A stretch of DNA of 64,000 nucleotides from Owenia fusiformis (taxonomy: Eukaryota; Annelida; Polychaeta; Sabellida; Oweniidae), in NCBI GenBank assembly GCA_903813345.2, contig CAIIXF020000005.1, positions 16,557,375 through 16,621,374 of the forward strand. The letters are read 5' to 3'. The notes under the pieces are model-generated. The model was not told the origin of the DNA. It did not search any database and was given only the letters and a program-made list of their open reading frames with translations. The position numbers and the translations under genes are program-made. Numbering within the stretch: the first letter of the stretch is position 1; each line of letters opens with the position of its first letter. Below, piece by piece: positions 12,375 through 25,669 of this stretch.

Positions 12375-13665
12375 TATTCAAAAGTGGTTCAGAGTTTTAT
12401 TCATGTTTCATGCACAATGGGTTTTATCATTGGAATGAATGCTTGGAATGACTAGTCCTTTTAACCCAGTGCAATCATCCTGATAAACCATGGTATCTTA
12501 TTTCTTCTCAGACTGAGTGAAATAAAAAATATGAGATGAGTATCAGAATGAGTGCAACAGGATCTTTATTATGTATTCTACAGACATTAAGACTAATTTG
12601 TGTCCTGTCTTTGCAGGTTGTTTTCATTAGCATTAATTGTATATTTCGATTTGTGCTGACATTTTATCCACAATAGGAACAATCTCATTAGCATCCTCCT
12701 ACTCTCTGTCTCAATCCTATTGCAATATGTTAGCACAGAACAGTCCGATGAATAACTATGAGTAAGAGGCATTGGTTATTTATGAAGATGGGTAATATAA
12801 TTGCATGAGGAGCGACTATATCGTCATGTATACCATGCAATTGTTTTGTAAGATGATTACCAATTTTTGTTTGTTTTTACTTTTTTTAAATTAATAACTG
12901 CTAAAAGTAAAAATTGCTTCTTGGACAATCTTATTTCATCTTTGTTGATGGAATCATTTAATGTCCCATATTTGTGAAAATAATCAATGTTATAATGGAT
13001 AAGTGAATAATCCTAGACTTGGTTAAGTGTCTGGTAAGAGTTATTGTATAAATAAGTAAAAAGTAAAGTGAGACCTCAGGGCTACTTTAAAAAACAAGTC
13101 TGAACATGTGTTTCTATGGCAACCATGGCTTGGAGGAACCGCAACACCTCAGAGTGCTTAATTGTTGAATCTATGAGTGGAATCTGAATTCCTGCTTGAA
13201 AAAGACAATATCCTGTAGAGCTCAAGGGATTTTATTGTGTAAGCACTCTGCTTCTGATAGCTCTACTGCAGTATTATGTTATAGGGACGGGCATTGTAGG
13301 TGCATACAAATGAATGAGTCACTGTCTGTCGCCATGGTAGTCTGTGCAAAGATCTTGTTTCCATGTCAACAGAGAAAAAGAGGATTGACATAGGGCATGA
13401 TATGAAGAATCTTTTGAGTACCACTGGTTGTAATTAAACAGATCATCATGATCGTACAAAGTTGTTATTATTAGTTTTTATTTTAAACTGATGTATCAGA
13501 TATATTCTCTGTGGCAGATGGATGGAATATTAAGTACAATTTAAAGGGTAAAAAAACATAATGTAGCATGTGGATATCATCATGCTAGGATCTCAGAAAA
13601 CAGTCTCCAGTCATATTTATTTCATATCATTATACTAATAATTTATATGAATCCCTGTATGTCAT

Positions 13666-13911
13666 TACCCTGCGTGCAGAGTCTAGTTAAACTACACTCT
13701 GCCTAGTAGAGACCATAATTTAGTAGCCCTGCCCTCACGACGGGTACCGGTGACAGTTTGGGTAAATCACTTTTGACCTACGCGCTGACCTTCCACCAAT
13801 CAGCGAGCTTGAAGAAACATACGCCAAATGCGTTCTCATTAAATATGCGCATGTCATTGGTCAATTCCGGGCTCAAAGATGACGTCAGAAGGAATGACCA
13901 TATAAAGAACG
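13666..13911 (+). mobile_element. truncated Mutator-like MITE (copy 1)
   Basis: It starts with the family terminus taccctgcgtgcaga and stays collinear with the full element at 25,670-26,047 through the CCAAT, CRE (13,880-13,887) and TATA-like (13,899-13,907) motifs. It stops matching just after aagaacg, so about the last third is missing. The GC box is damaged here (ctgccctcacga). Confidence 0.8.
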
Positions 13912-15211
13912 CTTGTTGTCAGGTATGAGCTACATACATTTTCATGACACCATCAAGTTGTGACATCAAAAGCTTTTTTGTGTCTGGCCCCGGGTGTCTG
14001 GTATTTGCATGGTATAGCCGTCAGCATTTGGTGTCAATATTGTTGCACTTTTGGAGTTGCAAATTGGTTGTAACATTTTTCATGTAAATGCCTTGTGGCA
14101 ACGTGTTATAAAATGCCAATCTGTAACTTGTAACTTCGGGTTTTTTATGTGACCTTTTTACCCACACAGTTCACAATGTAATAATCATTATAGCTCACCT
14201 CCTACCCAATAGAGCAAGTGTAAAGTCTATCATGTCTTACAACAATCAAATCGGACTCTATACCAGAACTCCTATTTCATCCATTGTTATCACAGTATGT
14301 AACAGGAACCCGAAATCCCACTCATATGAGCTCTTAACACATGAGTGACTCATATGATATAATGGCCATATGAGATAATAATTTCATTTCAGATGGACAT
14401 CTTAATAATTCACCTTATTTGCATAAGGAGTTATATAACTGTAATCAAATTCTGAGCGTCATTTTGATTACATTTCACGCTCAAATTAATTTAACTCAGA
14501 GTAATCCATCAATGACGTGATATTATATAAAACAATGGGCCCCAGTGTAATATATGATTGACCACATAATCATACCTCTGTGACGTTACTTAACTATGGA
14601 CATGAAGGAAATTACGAAATTTCTTGAGATTATAAATTACTGAAAAATCTGAAAGGGTATTGAAGGGACTGAATGAGTCAGACCAAAGATCCAATGTCAG
14701 GCTAACACTAGAATTTGAACAATTGAATCGTAGTTATAAGTTCTATAAAGGATAATTGATTGTTTCCCTATTGTTTTTGTTGTTTTTCTGTTGTCGGGTT
14801 TGGGCATAATTCCAACAATCCCCTTGCATACCTCCTAGAAAGACTGGAGTGTGGGTGATTTTATTCATTTATATTGATTAAACCACCAAATTCAATTTTT
14901 ATGAGTAATTTATACTAGAGTGTTTTTTTGCAATAATCTGGAGAAACTTGAGGTGATTCAAATTGATTAAATGGTTCAAGTTTTCCCAACTGGGCATAAT
15001 GCCTTGTTTCCTGATTTGGATTTTTTATCCGTCAGTTCCGTACAATCCCATGTATAGTCCCAAAATGAGGCCAATTTTAGCACTTTCTTTGGGTGCTGAT
15101 TGAGATTGTATTTCAGGGAGTCCAGATTTTTCTGATAATCTTCTTTCAACAGACAAGATTAAAGTTACTATGGTGATATTTCATTTTGATCAAACATAAG
15201 GGTAACATTAT

Positions 15212-15574
15212 CAGGCCTGTCAACTTGGGAACACCTAACATGAGTGACTTGGAAATGTTGAACACCTCCCCTCAAAATGTGGACACCTTGGTCCAAAATA
15301 GGTACAAAATATTTCGAACGGAATGCGTGACATATCCGTAATTCGCGTGAAAAGTCCGAACGAAATGCGTACGTTTTTTCCCGTCGTTCGTATTTTTGCT
15401 GTGTAGACGATCTTTTTTAGAAAATTTTCTACAGAAATATTTTTGCTTGACAATTACCAGGTAAAATGTGTATTTGCGTGACATTTTCTGTCACGCAAAA
15501 ATAACTGGCGTGACTTCAAATTCTTCAGCAAATGTGTGACAAATACGCAAATTGCGGGACAGTTGAAAGGCCTG
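15212..15574. mobile_element. 363-bp MITE, CAGGCCTGTCAAC ends (copy 1)
   Basis: Terminal inverted repeats caggcctgtcaac and gttgaaaggcctg match with one mismatch and are flanked by the direct repeat cattat (15,206-15,211 and 15,575-15,580). The interior is unusually rich in CpG (gcgtgac, ttcgcgtg, cgtacg). It holds an internal hairpin gcgtgacattttctgtcacgc at 15,476-15,496. The superfamily is uncertain, and ORFs across it look fortuitous. Confidence 0.75.
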
Positions 15575-16551
15575 CATTATGAGTGAAGTTATCATCATAA
15601 TATGCAACTTCACCCAGGAGCTAATATTATTGAAATCATTCCCAATGTCGATTATGATAAACTTTATTGAGCAAAGTACAAAGTTTGAACCATATTTTAT
15701 ACAGAACTTAAATCCTTGATGTTTGATAAAATCATGCATTTATTCCAGCATTGAACAGAGGCTATAGATCAACAGATATTAACGTCAGATAATGCTGAAA
15801 TATAATATTTCATGATCTCTGCAAACTTTCCTACCAGGACCCACTGGGAAATGTCTCATATTAGAGGATTTCCTCATTTTTGTGGTAACATTTTTAATGA
15901 AATATCGGAAACAGATTTAGGTTTCATAAAACGTTGTTTGTAAAATAATCTCCTTAATGATGTATGTTTGGCTGAAAGTCAACTGTAACAAGAGCTTTTG
16001 TTTGTAGCTAATTAGGGTATGAGGTTTGACATTCCTTAATTTATTGTTAGCATCCATGTGGATGTTGGAAATAAACAATTACAGGCTTTAGAGCTTCTGA
16101 AATATTGAGGTTCAGCTTGTTCTTTCGGTGATCAATCATTTACATTTATGCAATTACAATTATTTTGTTTTTTCCTATTGTGTTCTCATTTTCATACTGA
16201 ACCTTCATTGCCCTTTTGGAAAAATGCCAGAGACAATTAACTCATCCTTGGTCCAATGGTATTTCAATACTTTCTCCAACTGCTATAGCAGTGAAGTCCG
16301 ATCTTGAAGAATGAATTTAGTCAAAGATATGCAAAATGATGATGGTTATTCCTCAAAATAACCCTAATTTCTTAAAAGTTAGATACTATAGTAAGTTATA
16401 TTCTTACATTGAGGCCCTATCCCATCAATGATGGCGACTTGGCAAGTAACTCTATTCCTTGGTGAGTTTTCTCAGTTTCTCCAATCCCTGTTATGCAGAC
16501 GAGACTAATATGACCACCGTGACATGTCTGGCTTGAGGTGCTGAGATTACA

Positions 16552-16977
16552 TCATATTATATCAGCATGATCAGTAGATCCATCATCAGTGGCAGGAGGA
16601 ACTTCATCAATCATCTCATGAGGTTCATCTCCTGCAGCCTTATCCAGGGTGGAGAGGTATTCTTTCTGGATCAGATAACATAATTTGCTGTTCATATTTT
16701 GTTGTTCAATTTGATATGTTTTGTTGGTATGTTTAAACATGGTATCTCCATTGTTAGATCTCTTACCATCTACATGTATTTTATCATCAGTTACAGTAAC
16801 ATTGCCATCATCAATCACATCATCAGTCTCATTCCCTGCAGTATTATTTCCTGCAGTGAGGTGTTCACATTCAGAGTAACATGACATAATTCTACATTTT
16901 TCTGTATGAGTTATTTTGTAAGCAAAGACATATCCTCCTTGCGCTAAGTCGATTCGATTCCCTATTTTTATATTCAT
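16552..16977 (-). CDS. unrecognised 141-codon ORF, shortened allele
   Basis: The ORF starts at an ATG preceded on the minus strand by a pyrimidine-rich stretch ending in TAG, which could be a splice acceptor. The predicted product is acidic and Asp/Thr/Asn-rich, with several N-glycosylation-type sequons (NNT, NET, NVT, NKT) in its first half, and it has no signal peptide. I do not recognise a family. It ends at a TGA that reads CGA in the duplicated copy at 32,566. It may be a spurious ORF, a pseudogene or an exon. Confidence 0.2.
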   Translation of the reverse strand: MNIKIGNRIDLAQGGYVFAYKITHTEKCRIMSCYSECEHLTAGNNTAGNETDDVIDDGNVTVTDDKIHVDGKRSNNGDTMFKHTNKTYQIEQQNMNSKLCYLIQKEYLSTLDKAAGDEPHEMIDEVPPATDDGSTDHADII

Positions 16978-17098
16978 TTATTCTAAAAAAGGCTAATAGT
17001 CTATAATGCTATATTTTTTCAGAAAGGTGCTCATTTGCATCGTGAAAGGTTGTTTCTTTCATTATGAATAAAGCCCCTAATTTCAGATGCTTCCCTAA

Positions 17099-17294
17099 CA
17101 TGGGCGTAGCGTCCGGTACGCTGGGTACGCACAGGCGTACCAGATGGTTGCAAATTCGCTCCAAATACAACCAAATTTCAAAAATTTCCTGGGGGAGAAC
17201 CCCCACACCCCCCTGAATACTTATTTTTTGATTCACTCAACTTTTGTTCCTGTGGTGGTGGCGTACTATTTAGAAAAATAGCGCTACGCCCATG
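17099..17294. mobile_element. 196-bp MITE with CATGGGCGTAGCG ends (copy 1)
   Basis: Perfect 13-bp terminal inverted repeats catgggcgtagcg and cgctacgcccatg are flanked by the direct repeat cctaa (17,094-17,098 and 17,295-17,299). The interior has an acccccacaccccc tract. An ORF of 75 codons overlaps it but belongs to the repeat. It looks distantly like the CAGGCCCGTAGCCAG family in its ends and C-rich interior. Confidence 0.8.
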
Positions 17295-19015
17295 CCTAAT
17301 GTTTTACCCTTTCCATAGTTTGAGATCATTTTGAATAAAACCATCTTGATTCACAAGGTTTCAGTTGCTCCAACTTTGTGTTATAATCTTGGAATTTTAA
17401 GATAACAATAAAACCCCATGCTAACATTTTCACTGCTGACAACAGTATAGTGCCCATCCCTGGGAAAACATGACCTATGTTGTTAATGTGGGGGCTATCC
17501 AGCCTTGGCCCAAGAGTAATTCATTGCATTACATGAGCTGCTATGAAAGCAGTGAAGGAACAATCTTGATGAATAAGGCTACCTCACATGATGCTTTTCT
17601 AGGAGCTGTATTTCCTGCAGACTGATAGAGACATGATTTCATATATTTCACCATCCTCCAAATATAGGGCTCCCTTCTTCCAAGAATGAGGTAACAGTTC
17701 TGGAGGACTTTTCTGTTGATATATCACAAATTTTATCAGAACATTCATTTTTTTTATTGTATCATTACTCGCATCATTACCTACCTTTTGTCACTTACCA
17801 TTTGTACAAAAATATTCCCTCAATAACATGATGTTGCCTATTTCTATATCTGGACATGATGATATGAGGAAACTAATACTTTTCCTACAAAAATTGTACA
17901 TGAAACAGAAAATACCCTTTGAAGAATGTAACAAGCTTTGTAATAAAATAAGTGTAATTAGTTTATAGTCTTTGATACAAAAATGAGTTGCTAGGCAACT
18001 GTTCACAGAGTTCCAATGAAGTATCATCAACTCAAGTAAGCTAAATAAGCAAAACTCAATTACTTTTTTTCAGTTAGATGTTTTCTTTTAACATAAGCTG
18101 ACTAAAATACAGATTTCATAATGTCAAGAAGATTATATACTGTCTATGATACAGTTTCTTCATCCTTCGATCACAGGGCTTCAAAATCCAGAACATATTC
18201 TTTCGTTTTACCCCCTGGACACCTGCTTAGGAGGATGCAGTTTCTTACAACCATAATTTTTATGAAGATTTAATTATTTTGTAAAGACATGCATCAAGCT
18301 GATGTACAAAATTCTATAATTCTATAACATATTTTTTCAATTCTCATGAATGTTTAGTGATTTGAGGGAAAATCATTTGTTCATTTGTTAGTTTCAGATT
18401 GACATATTTATTACTGGTGTATTTGATCTTGATATTTTTCAATCTTATCAGTTTTATCAAGACTACCATGTTATCAGCATTCTGATTTATTCACTAACAT
18501 CTCTATGGGGACATGAGAAGCAAAAATCATTTCACTGCCTCCAAGAAGGACATTCAGAGATATTTATGATTCAAAGTTAGATTAAAGCCAAACAGATTAT
18601 TGCTTATGAAAGACTAATGTTCCTGACCCAATAGCAGGGTGTACAAGTGGATTCAGAGAGATTGTGATCGTCATGGAGATGCCAATGAAACAGATCATGT
18701 GATAGCTTTCATGGTCACTGACTCTGCTCGTAATTATGAAAGATTGTTTTATTTTATATTTCTGACAGGTGCTGTATATCATGAATAGGGTAATAAAAAT
18801 AAATGGAACTTAGAAGTAGAATCAATATTGGCTCTAATTCCCCAAGTATTTTACTTGAACAGTGGGGAGCAGCCAAGAATTTTTTTCCTTTTTAAGAGGT
18901 ATATTTCTTAGTCTGTTTGGTAGGAATACTGTCTAACTATCAGGCATTGCTACTTCTGAAAAACTCTTTGGATCTATTTCACAACCTGGAGACTGAGGAG
19001 GAGACTAGTCAGGGA

Positions 19016-19048
19016 GGGGGAGGGGGTCACAGGGGCTTGTAGCTGCCA
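19016..19048 (+). mobile_element. fragment of C/G-rich Mutator-like MITE end (copy 1)
   Basis: The word ggggtcacaggggcttgtagct matches the right terminal repeat of the element at 8,109-8,220. No partner end was seen, so it is a solo end. Confidence 0.5.
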
Positions 19049-19406
19049 AAGTACTTGGACTGAAGGATGGCATTGACATGTCACAAATCCCACAGCCTTG
19101 GATTGAATAGCAAACTGAATTTACATTTATTATAATTCAGTGATCAGATTGTCTGATAATGGTCTAATTAATCAGTATGATGATAGTGCTGATTGTATAT
19201 AAACAGATAATAGCTGGACCAGAAGCTCATCTTCATTACATAATTACATAATCTTGATAATTAGTGTCATCTGGTAATAAGATCACTGGTCATCTAATAT
19301 GTTTCCCTCTGATCAAATAATCAATTCATGAATTATAGGGAAGCTTTTCATACTCATGTCTCTGCCTTTTCAAGCCTTTGCATTATTTTAGACTGATTTG
19401 GGAATA

Positions 19407-19450
19407 CAGTAAAACGTGTATATCTGAACACCTCTGTTCAGATATAATGG
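19407..19450. mobile_element. pogo-like end collapsed into a hairpin (copy 1)
   Basis: A left terminus cagtaaaacgtg, preceded by TA, runs into a perfect hairpin. Arms tatctgaaca (19,421-19,430) and tgttcagata (19,435-19,444) flank loop cctc. The second terminal repeat is missing. Confidence 0.6.
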
Positions 19451-19496
19451 ATATATGTTCTGATTATTTTTTGTGTTAAAGAAACCTGGAAATGTA

Positions 19497-19686
19497 CAGG
19501 CCCTTAGCCAGGGAGAAAACCTCCCCCCTCCCCTTAGCCAAATATTCTTTCAAAGACACACCGTTTTTCACCATTATGAGCACTTAAGTGATTTTGGCCA
19601 TTTTTGGAACGAAATTGTCATAAGTGAAGCCCCCCTGAAATTTTTTAAAAAGTGAACCCCCTTGGCAAAACCTGGCTATGGGCTTG
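19497..19686 (+). mobile_element. 190-bp CAGGCCCGTAGCCAG MITE (copy 1)
   Basis: It has the same length and internal order as the copy at 60,953-61,142, including tttttcaccatt and gtgattttggcca segments. Its ends are slightly decayed (caggcccttagccag and ctggctatgggcttg). An ORF crosses it, but this is transposon sequence. Confidence 0.8.
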
Positions 19687-20077
19687 ATATTAACAGTTAA
19701 CACCTGCTTATATAATTTTAGTAACTTCCCCTACCATCCATTATCTCCCTCTGTTTGAACCAGTTTGGGCAGAATCATACCACACCAGAATTCAAATTAC
19801 ATAATTTCAATGTTGGGCCATTTTCACTCAGCATCCATAGTTGATGATCTGTTTGTCCTGAGAGACAGTTGGCTGTTAAAACAACAGTAATTAGCCCCCA
19901 CTCAATCACCCCCCTCCACTCCAGTCAGCCAGCAAGGTGGAGAGAGCAGGTGTGCTGGAAACACATTAATTACAACTACTTAAGTATGTCCATTCATTGA
20001 AGCAACTGTTCACCAAATGTTTGCTAACACTTACTGAGGGATGTCAGTTCTCATGTGTTTTCGTGATATTTTTGTTT

Positions 20078-20188
20078 GATATCTCGACTTGATTCAAAGT
20101 GTGTTTCATATTTTGATATCTTCACTTGATTCAAAGTGTGTTTCATATTTTTATACCTCAACTTGTTTTAAAGTGTGTTTCATATTTT
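20078..20188 (+). repeat. 37-bp tandem repeat, three copies (copy 1)
   Basis: Three head-to-tail units share the core caaagtgtgtttcatattt with a few substitutions. The whole block is exactly three 37-bp lengths. Confidence 0.85.
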
Positions 20189-22951
20189 GACATCATAGTT
20201 TTGTTTCATAGTTCCCTGATTATGACTTTCTAGAGTCATTGATTTATTTCTTGCAAGTCATAATGAATTGCTTAATGAATGTTTCAAATTATGACATATT
20301 CATATTCATTACTCCTAGCGTTATTGGACTTCAAACAGAAGTGAAGGTTACACGCAAATGATATATCCATTGCATGGAGTAAGTAATTATCTTTGATATA
20401 ACGAAACATATGAGTTAAAAAATAAATCGTGAAGTATTCTTAGTGTTTTTATGAAAAATAGCATGCTCCGTCACAGCGGACAAATCTTTCGATACCAGCC
20501 TGTGTTGATAGTCAAGGGAAAATTATTTGCTTCACTGAAAATCTGTGTTCAATAAGGTTGGCATGTTTTCTTAGTATTATTTTGTCCCTTCAAGGTTGTT
20601 GACCGCCACTCTGTCCTGGAGCTTAATGAATCTGACAATTAGTGACTTTTACTTCTCAAATTATTTTAATTGCTTATTTTCCCAGCAATTGAACTGAACA
20701 ACCCCCACAAACAATATCAAAATGAAATGAGATAAACCTGCATGTTTTTTTCTGTTGTGAGATTTCATCTCTTTCTTCAATTTTATTGCTATTGTGAATG
20801 TTTTATTATTCTCAAGCTTCTTTTGCTTCTACCTTATGCTGTCTTCATACAAAGATTGCATATTAATGTATGTATAAAAAAGATAAAATGTCAGTTGTGA
20901 AATATATTATCTACACTGATATTTTTTATAAGACCATCAAGTTTGAAATATTTTCATCTTCATGGTGACATTGTTATGGTCTCCAACTTCTTTATGGATG
21001 GTGTTCGGCGGTTGGTGCTTGGCATTTGGTATATTAACAAATGGCACAAGTGGTGACATTTTGCATGTTCATGCCTTGTTCTCATTTTCCCTTTTCCAGG
21101 TTCATTTCTTTTCCCTTTGATTCAGGTTCTCGGGCCAACATAGCCAAGGAGACTCTTGTTTACAGTCCAGTTAAAATCAACATGTGTTTTCTGTTATTCA
21201 TGCTTGGGCATTTGCTCTCTGGAATTTAATATTGCAGAAAATTAAGCTAGAGAATCAACAGTTTCACTTTGATGGTCATAAGATTCCAAATGGACTTCAT
21301 ATGTTGGGGTAAAGTGATATATTACTTTGCAAGGTTGCCCCAGGAATAAGCAAATAGGTCCCAATGTGTTTTCCTTTTTACAAAATGAATGAAAATGCCA
21401 TTTCCCAGACATAACCAGAAAACTATGTTCTTAAAAAAATTGAAAAAGAACAGAAAATACAACATAACATACATATATGAAATTACATGTACCTGTCTTC
21501 AGCAGTCAAAAGTTTTAGATATTTTAAGAGGGCTATGAAGGGCTGCTTGGTTAAAGGGCTTCTCCCTAAGGAGACAATGGGATACTATGTATCTAAAAGC
21601 ATCACATTGCATCATGTTACATTAACCACTGAGCAAGTTCAATGTGGTTGCATACTTCATAGTCTGAGTATGTAAGTTTGCAGTATAAGATATATAGCAA
21701 TTTCAAGCCACCCTAGGGTAAGGTTAGCATAACCTTATAACACTATCTCTATGACTCACTCTATATGTTATCTTTAAGTCATGTAGAACTGATATTTCCA
21801 AGCAACCTGACAGAAAGTTCAACAGACTTGCATTTATTAGGATTCTAGAATCAGTATGAATGTAACTCATATCCTCATCAGTGTCGCTATGGTAATTCTT
21901 TTAGAATATAATATCTCATCAGAAATTGATAAGTCGTTCAAGTCATAGAGCATGAGCATGACGTCTAATCTGGTTTGGCCCATACTGAAACTGATACAGG
22001 ACATTCTACGAAAAGGAAATAATAAATGAATAAGCTCTAATAATAATGGCCATTTATAGTAAATTTATTTTCAGAAACATTATTTTTTGCAGGTTTACAA
22101 CTGCTTCATACAAGATATTTTGATTACTGCATGGTAAAAGATTTGACTTGACCAAAGAGCCATGGCGAGATATCACAGTCTCCTATCAGTGTAGTCTCGT
22201 ATCAAGACACTATTTACCCCCTATTCTATCTCAGTCTCAGATTAAGTTTAGGAAGGTGTCAGGGGCTTGATGCAAGACTATTATTCTTGCTTCATTTGCT
22301 ACATTTGTTTGTATTCATGTGAGTCTCTGGTCAGTTTCCTGGTCAGATTCACAGTCAGTCCTGTCTCCTTCCATTAGCTTCACTTCACCTTATATCAGCA
22401 GAACCTGCCAGAGACAACTGGAATAAACAAGCATTGAACTCATAGAAACACTGATCATTGTAAATAAGGAAATCCCTTGATTTGCTTATTTAAAGCGACA
22501 TTCAGTTAAAATAGACTGGTTCAGTGAATATGGCAATTTTATGGAAATCATTTTATTTACTCAGGAAAATGAAAATTAAGGGAATGTCACTCATGTTTTC
22601 ACTGATTTTATGAGATTATCTTGTATTTTGCGACTAATTAATTATATCAATGTTGAAATTGGCATCAGCTGGTGGTGGATTTTGCTTATTTTTGTTCAGA
22701 ATTTTGTAGTAATATTGAATTGTAAAATTTAACTGAGTAATACATACCCAGATGATGTAATCTCATTGCTCTCACTCATTTGCTAGCCTCCACCTAATAT
22801 ACATGTTAGCATGTTGTCTAAAATCAACATTTTTCAAAGGATTATCTCATACGGCCTGCTGTGTTATCTAATATTGAATAAAAGTCGATCCATTATGTGC
22901 TTTTAAGTCATCTGGGGATTAAGAATAAATCTATACCATTAATGAATATTA

Positions 22952-23126
22952 CAGTGAAACCTGTATATCTGAACACCTCTCTAATCTGAACACCTCTCAA
23001 TGTGAACACTTTTCTTGGTCCCAGTTTGTTATCTCACATATTTAAAAAACTAGAAATGTGAACAATCTTTAATCTGAACACTTTTGGCCAGTTTCAATTG
23101 CGTTCTGATTAGACAGGTTATTCTTT
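22952..23126. mobile_element. pogo-like MITE, right end decayed (copy 1)
   Basis: It begins cagtgaaacctgtatatctg after a TA. The interior tctgaacacctctc and ttggtccca words match 12,216-12,374. The right terminus acaggttattcttta has lost the clean inverted match. Confidence 0.7.
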
Positions 23127-23716
23127 ATTTTCATTGATATAATGTTACATGCAAATATTTGACGATGATTTTTCTAATTCTACATGTCATGAAAAACAAC
23201 ATGGGTCATTTATGGCCATTAATCCCAAGGCTTCAAACTTAGTATAAACATTTTATGATGTAAATGTACCAGCAATTGTGCTTAGATATACCAGCAGTCA
23301 ATAGCTGATGAATCAACACTTTTTGAAAAGGATATGTTTTGGAGAAAATGAATTGCCGAACTTAATCTATGATTGCACAGCAAAGAGGGCGTCTTCTAAT
23401 TGTGGGCTTAAGCGCAACATTTGATTGTTCACTGTTGTTATATGTCAAAGCAAACGTTGCCATTCATGAATGGTTAAGAGAGATTAGTCTTGGAAAAGAT
23501 GTATTTATTGATCTGGAAGATTATATAGGGGCTTCGTGCAAGAATAAAGGGAGATCGAGAAACAAATGTCAATGGAACAGGTATAGTATCCATGGAAATA
23601 TTTAAATATACAAAATAATTATAAGATATGCAAGTTGGATTCTGGCGATTCCCAGACCAAAGGTGCATGGATTAAGGTTTGTAATAGAGGGAAACATTTA
23701 AATAAACAAATGATTA

Positions 23717-23876
23717 CAGGCCCGTAGCCAGGGGGGTTTCAATGGGTTCAGGCAACCCCCCCCCCCACCCCTGGCCAGAAATTCTTTCAAAATCATGCAG
23801 TTTTTCACCATGCTGAGCAATTTTTAAATGATTTTAGGACCAAAATTGTCAAAAGTTAACCCCCTCTGGAATTTGA
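23717..23876 (+). mobile_element. right-truncated CAGGCCCGTAGCCAG MITE (copy 1)
   Basis: A clean left end caggcccgtagccag is followed by the family interior (ttctttcaaaatcatgcagt, tttttcaccat). The sequence diverges after ccccctctggaatt, so the right terminal repeat is missing. It contains the C run of 11 at 23,756-23,766 that is 10 in the second copy. Confidence 0.75.
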
Positions 23877-24399
23877 TTCTGCTTGACTTTTGGGATTCAA
23901 CAACCACAAGTGTGTGAGCTCATAGCATCATCCTACCTGGTTGTCTCACCTGAGTCTGTTGATGTAAGACCAATCAATAGGTAAATCTCCAAAGATACAG
24001 GTACGTCATACAGGGAGATATCTAAATAAACAAATAATTATGAGATATGCAGCCAGGATTCTGAGGATTCTCTGATATGTTAGACTGTTTTGATTATCTT
24101 ATATGCTCTGATGAACTCATCTGAGAAAGATCATGCTTTGCGAACTTTGACAATCTATGAATGATAAACAAAATTGCCGTTTTATGACCAATAAGACCAT
24201 AGGCCTGGGAACGTGTATAAAAAATGGAGTCGAATATACCAAGTAAAGAGCTTAGGTAGACTACACAATAAGAAAAAAAATCTTATTGCATTACGGTTTG
24301 ATTCACGTATTTAAAGCTTTGTCAAGTACTGTACATATTTTCCATTAAGTCATGGTATACAATTATGATTTCACTCAGAGTCATTTATCTAGTGTATTG

Positions 24400-24609
24400 T
24401 CATATCATAGCTCATCATATTATATCAAATAGGTCATCATATCATATCATAGCTCATCATATTATATCATAGCTCATCATATTATATCATATCATAGCTT
24501 ATATCATATCATATCACAGCTCATCATATTATATCAAATAGGTCATCATATCATATCATAGCTCATCATATCATATCATAGCTCATCATATTATATCATA
24601 TCATATCAT
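24400..24609 (+). repeat. tcatatcatagc-type tandem array (copy 1)
   Basis: Variable-length arrangements of atcatatcatagctcatcatatt and atatcaaataggtcatcat recur about eight times with nested atatc units. There are no unique spacers, so it is a higher-order satellite and not a CRISPR-like array. Confidence 0.85.
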
Positions 24610-24724
24610 GGATGAAAAACATGATGATATAAAAATCTAAGATGAGATTTTTGATTTTACTCCATATTCTTTCCTCTGTAAGAAATCTCCGCACATCTGT
24701 GAGTCATTGATGTAAAAACTAAAG

Positions 24725-24775
24725 TAGCTCCAATCACCGTGGTGATGTATGTTTGACATGCCCTGATTGGAGCTA
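24725..24775. repeat. 12-bp arm hairpin (copy 1)
   Basis: The arms tagctccaatca (24,725-24,736) and tgattggagcta (24,764-24,775) are exact complements around a 27-nt loop. It is single copy outside the duplication, with unknown role. Confidence 0.55.
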
Positions 24776-25669
24776 TGGTTGCGGTACACCTGGCTATAGA
24801 GGCTAACATGTAGCAAGCTATCTCTACGGAAATCATCTGAGTTTGATTACAGCTAATTGCTGATTTTTTTAAGATGTTTCTTTTGCAGTAACTGGTAACC
24901 AGATATTTGACTCTCTAAGGGGGCCTTTGATACCATGTTTTGGTGACTTACTTTTCTCTAAGCTTGATTTCTACTGAATATTTGACCCCAATATTTGTTC
25001 ATAAGCTGCTGATACATTCCATTAATTATAATGTAAGCTACATTTATAGTTGAATCGGTATGCAGTAGTAAGTAGTCGGAGAGTATAACCTCAGGTTCCT
25101 CAACATTTGTCTGATTAGCTTCTTCAGCATATTTATGCAGGGTATGAGGTATGATTACTGAAGTGAAATTGAACAAGTACTGTAGTTATGACAGTGGTCA
25201 CAACCCGACACTCTTTGTGGTATTTACAGCTCCTATCTCTAGACAAGAGGGGGCCTGATAAATTAGAATATGGCACCCCTAGCAACCCTTATATCAGGTG
25301 TACCAGGTTTTACCCAGCATACTACCCTTTGGATTCGATCGACTTCAATTCTTAAAAGAGAGCTCCGTCTTCACTCTTTCAAACTAAAATAAACCTGTGA
25401 ACTCACCGCGCCAATCAGTGCTCGTCGGCCAAATTTGACCGATGTTCTATATATGGTCATTCCTTCTGACGTCATCGTTAAGCCCGGAATTGACCAATGA
25501 CAATTCAGAATTTATTTTAGCGCGTGTTTCTTCAAGCTTGCTGATTGGTGGAAGAAAGGTCACTGCATAGGTCAGAAGTGATTTATTACCCGACTGTCAC
25601 CGGCACCCGTTGTGGGGGCGGGGCTACTAAACTGTAATATGGTTTCTGCTAGGCAGTGTATAGTTTAAC

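Noticed and set aside
23369-23605. 78-codon plus-strand ORF with a basic C-terminal half
   Set aside because: No recognisable motif, no splice context, and it overlaps an equally long minus ORF. The identical copy at 39,381 only reflects the duplication.
24400-24609. CRISPR-like array
   Set aside because: Repeats are contiguous and variable with no unique spacers, and the context is animal genomic DNA.
24958-25176. 72-codon minus-strand ORF with NFTS and NQTN sequons
   Set aside because: It looks slightly protein-like but has no identifiable family and no clear splice sites, so it is not called a gene.
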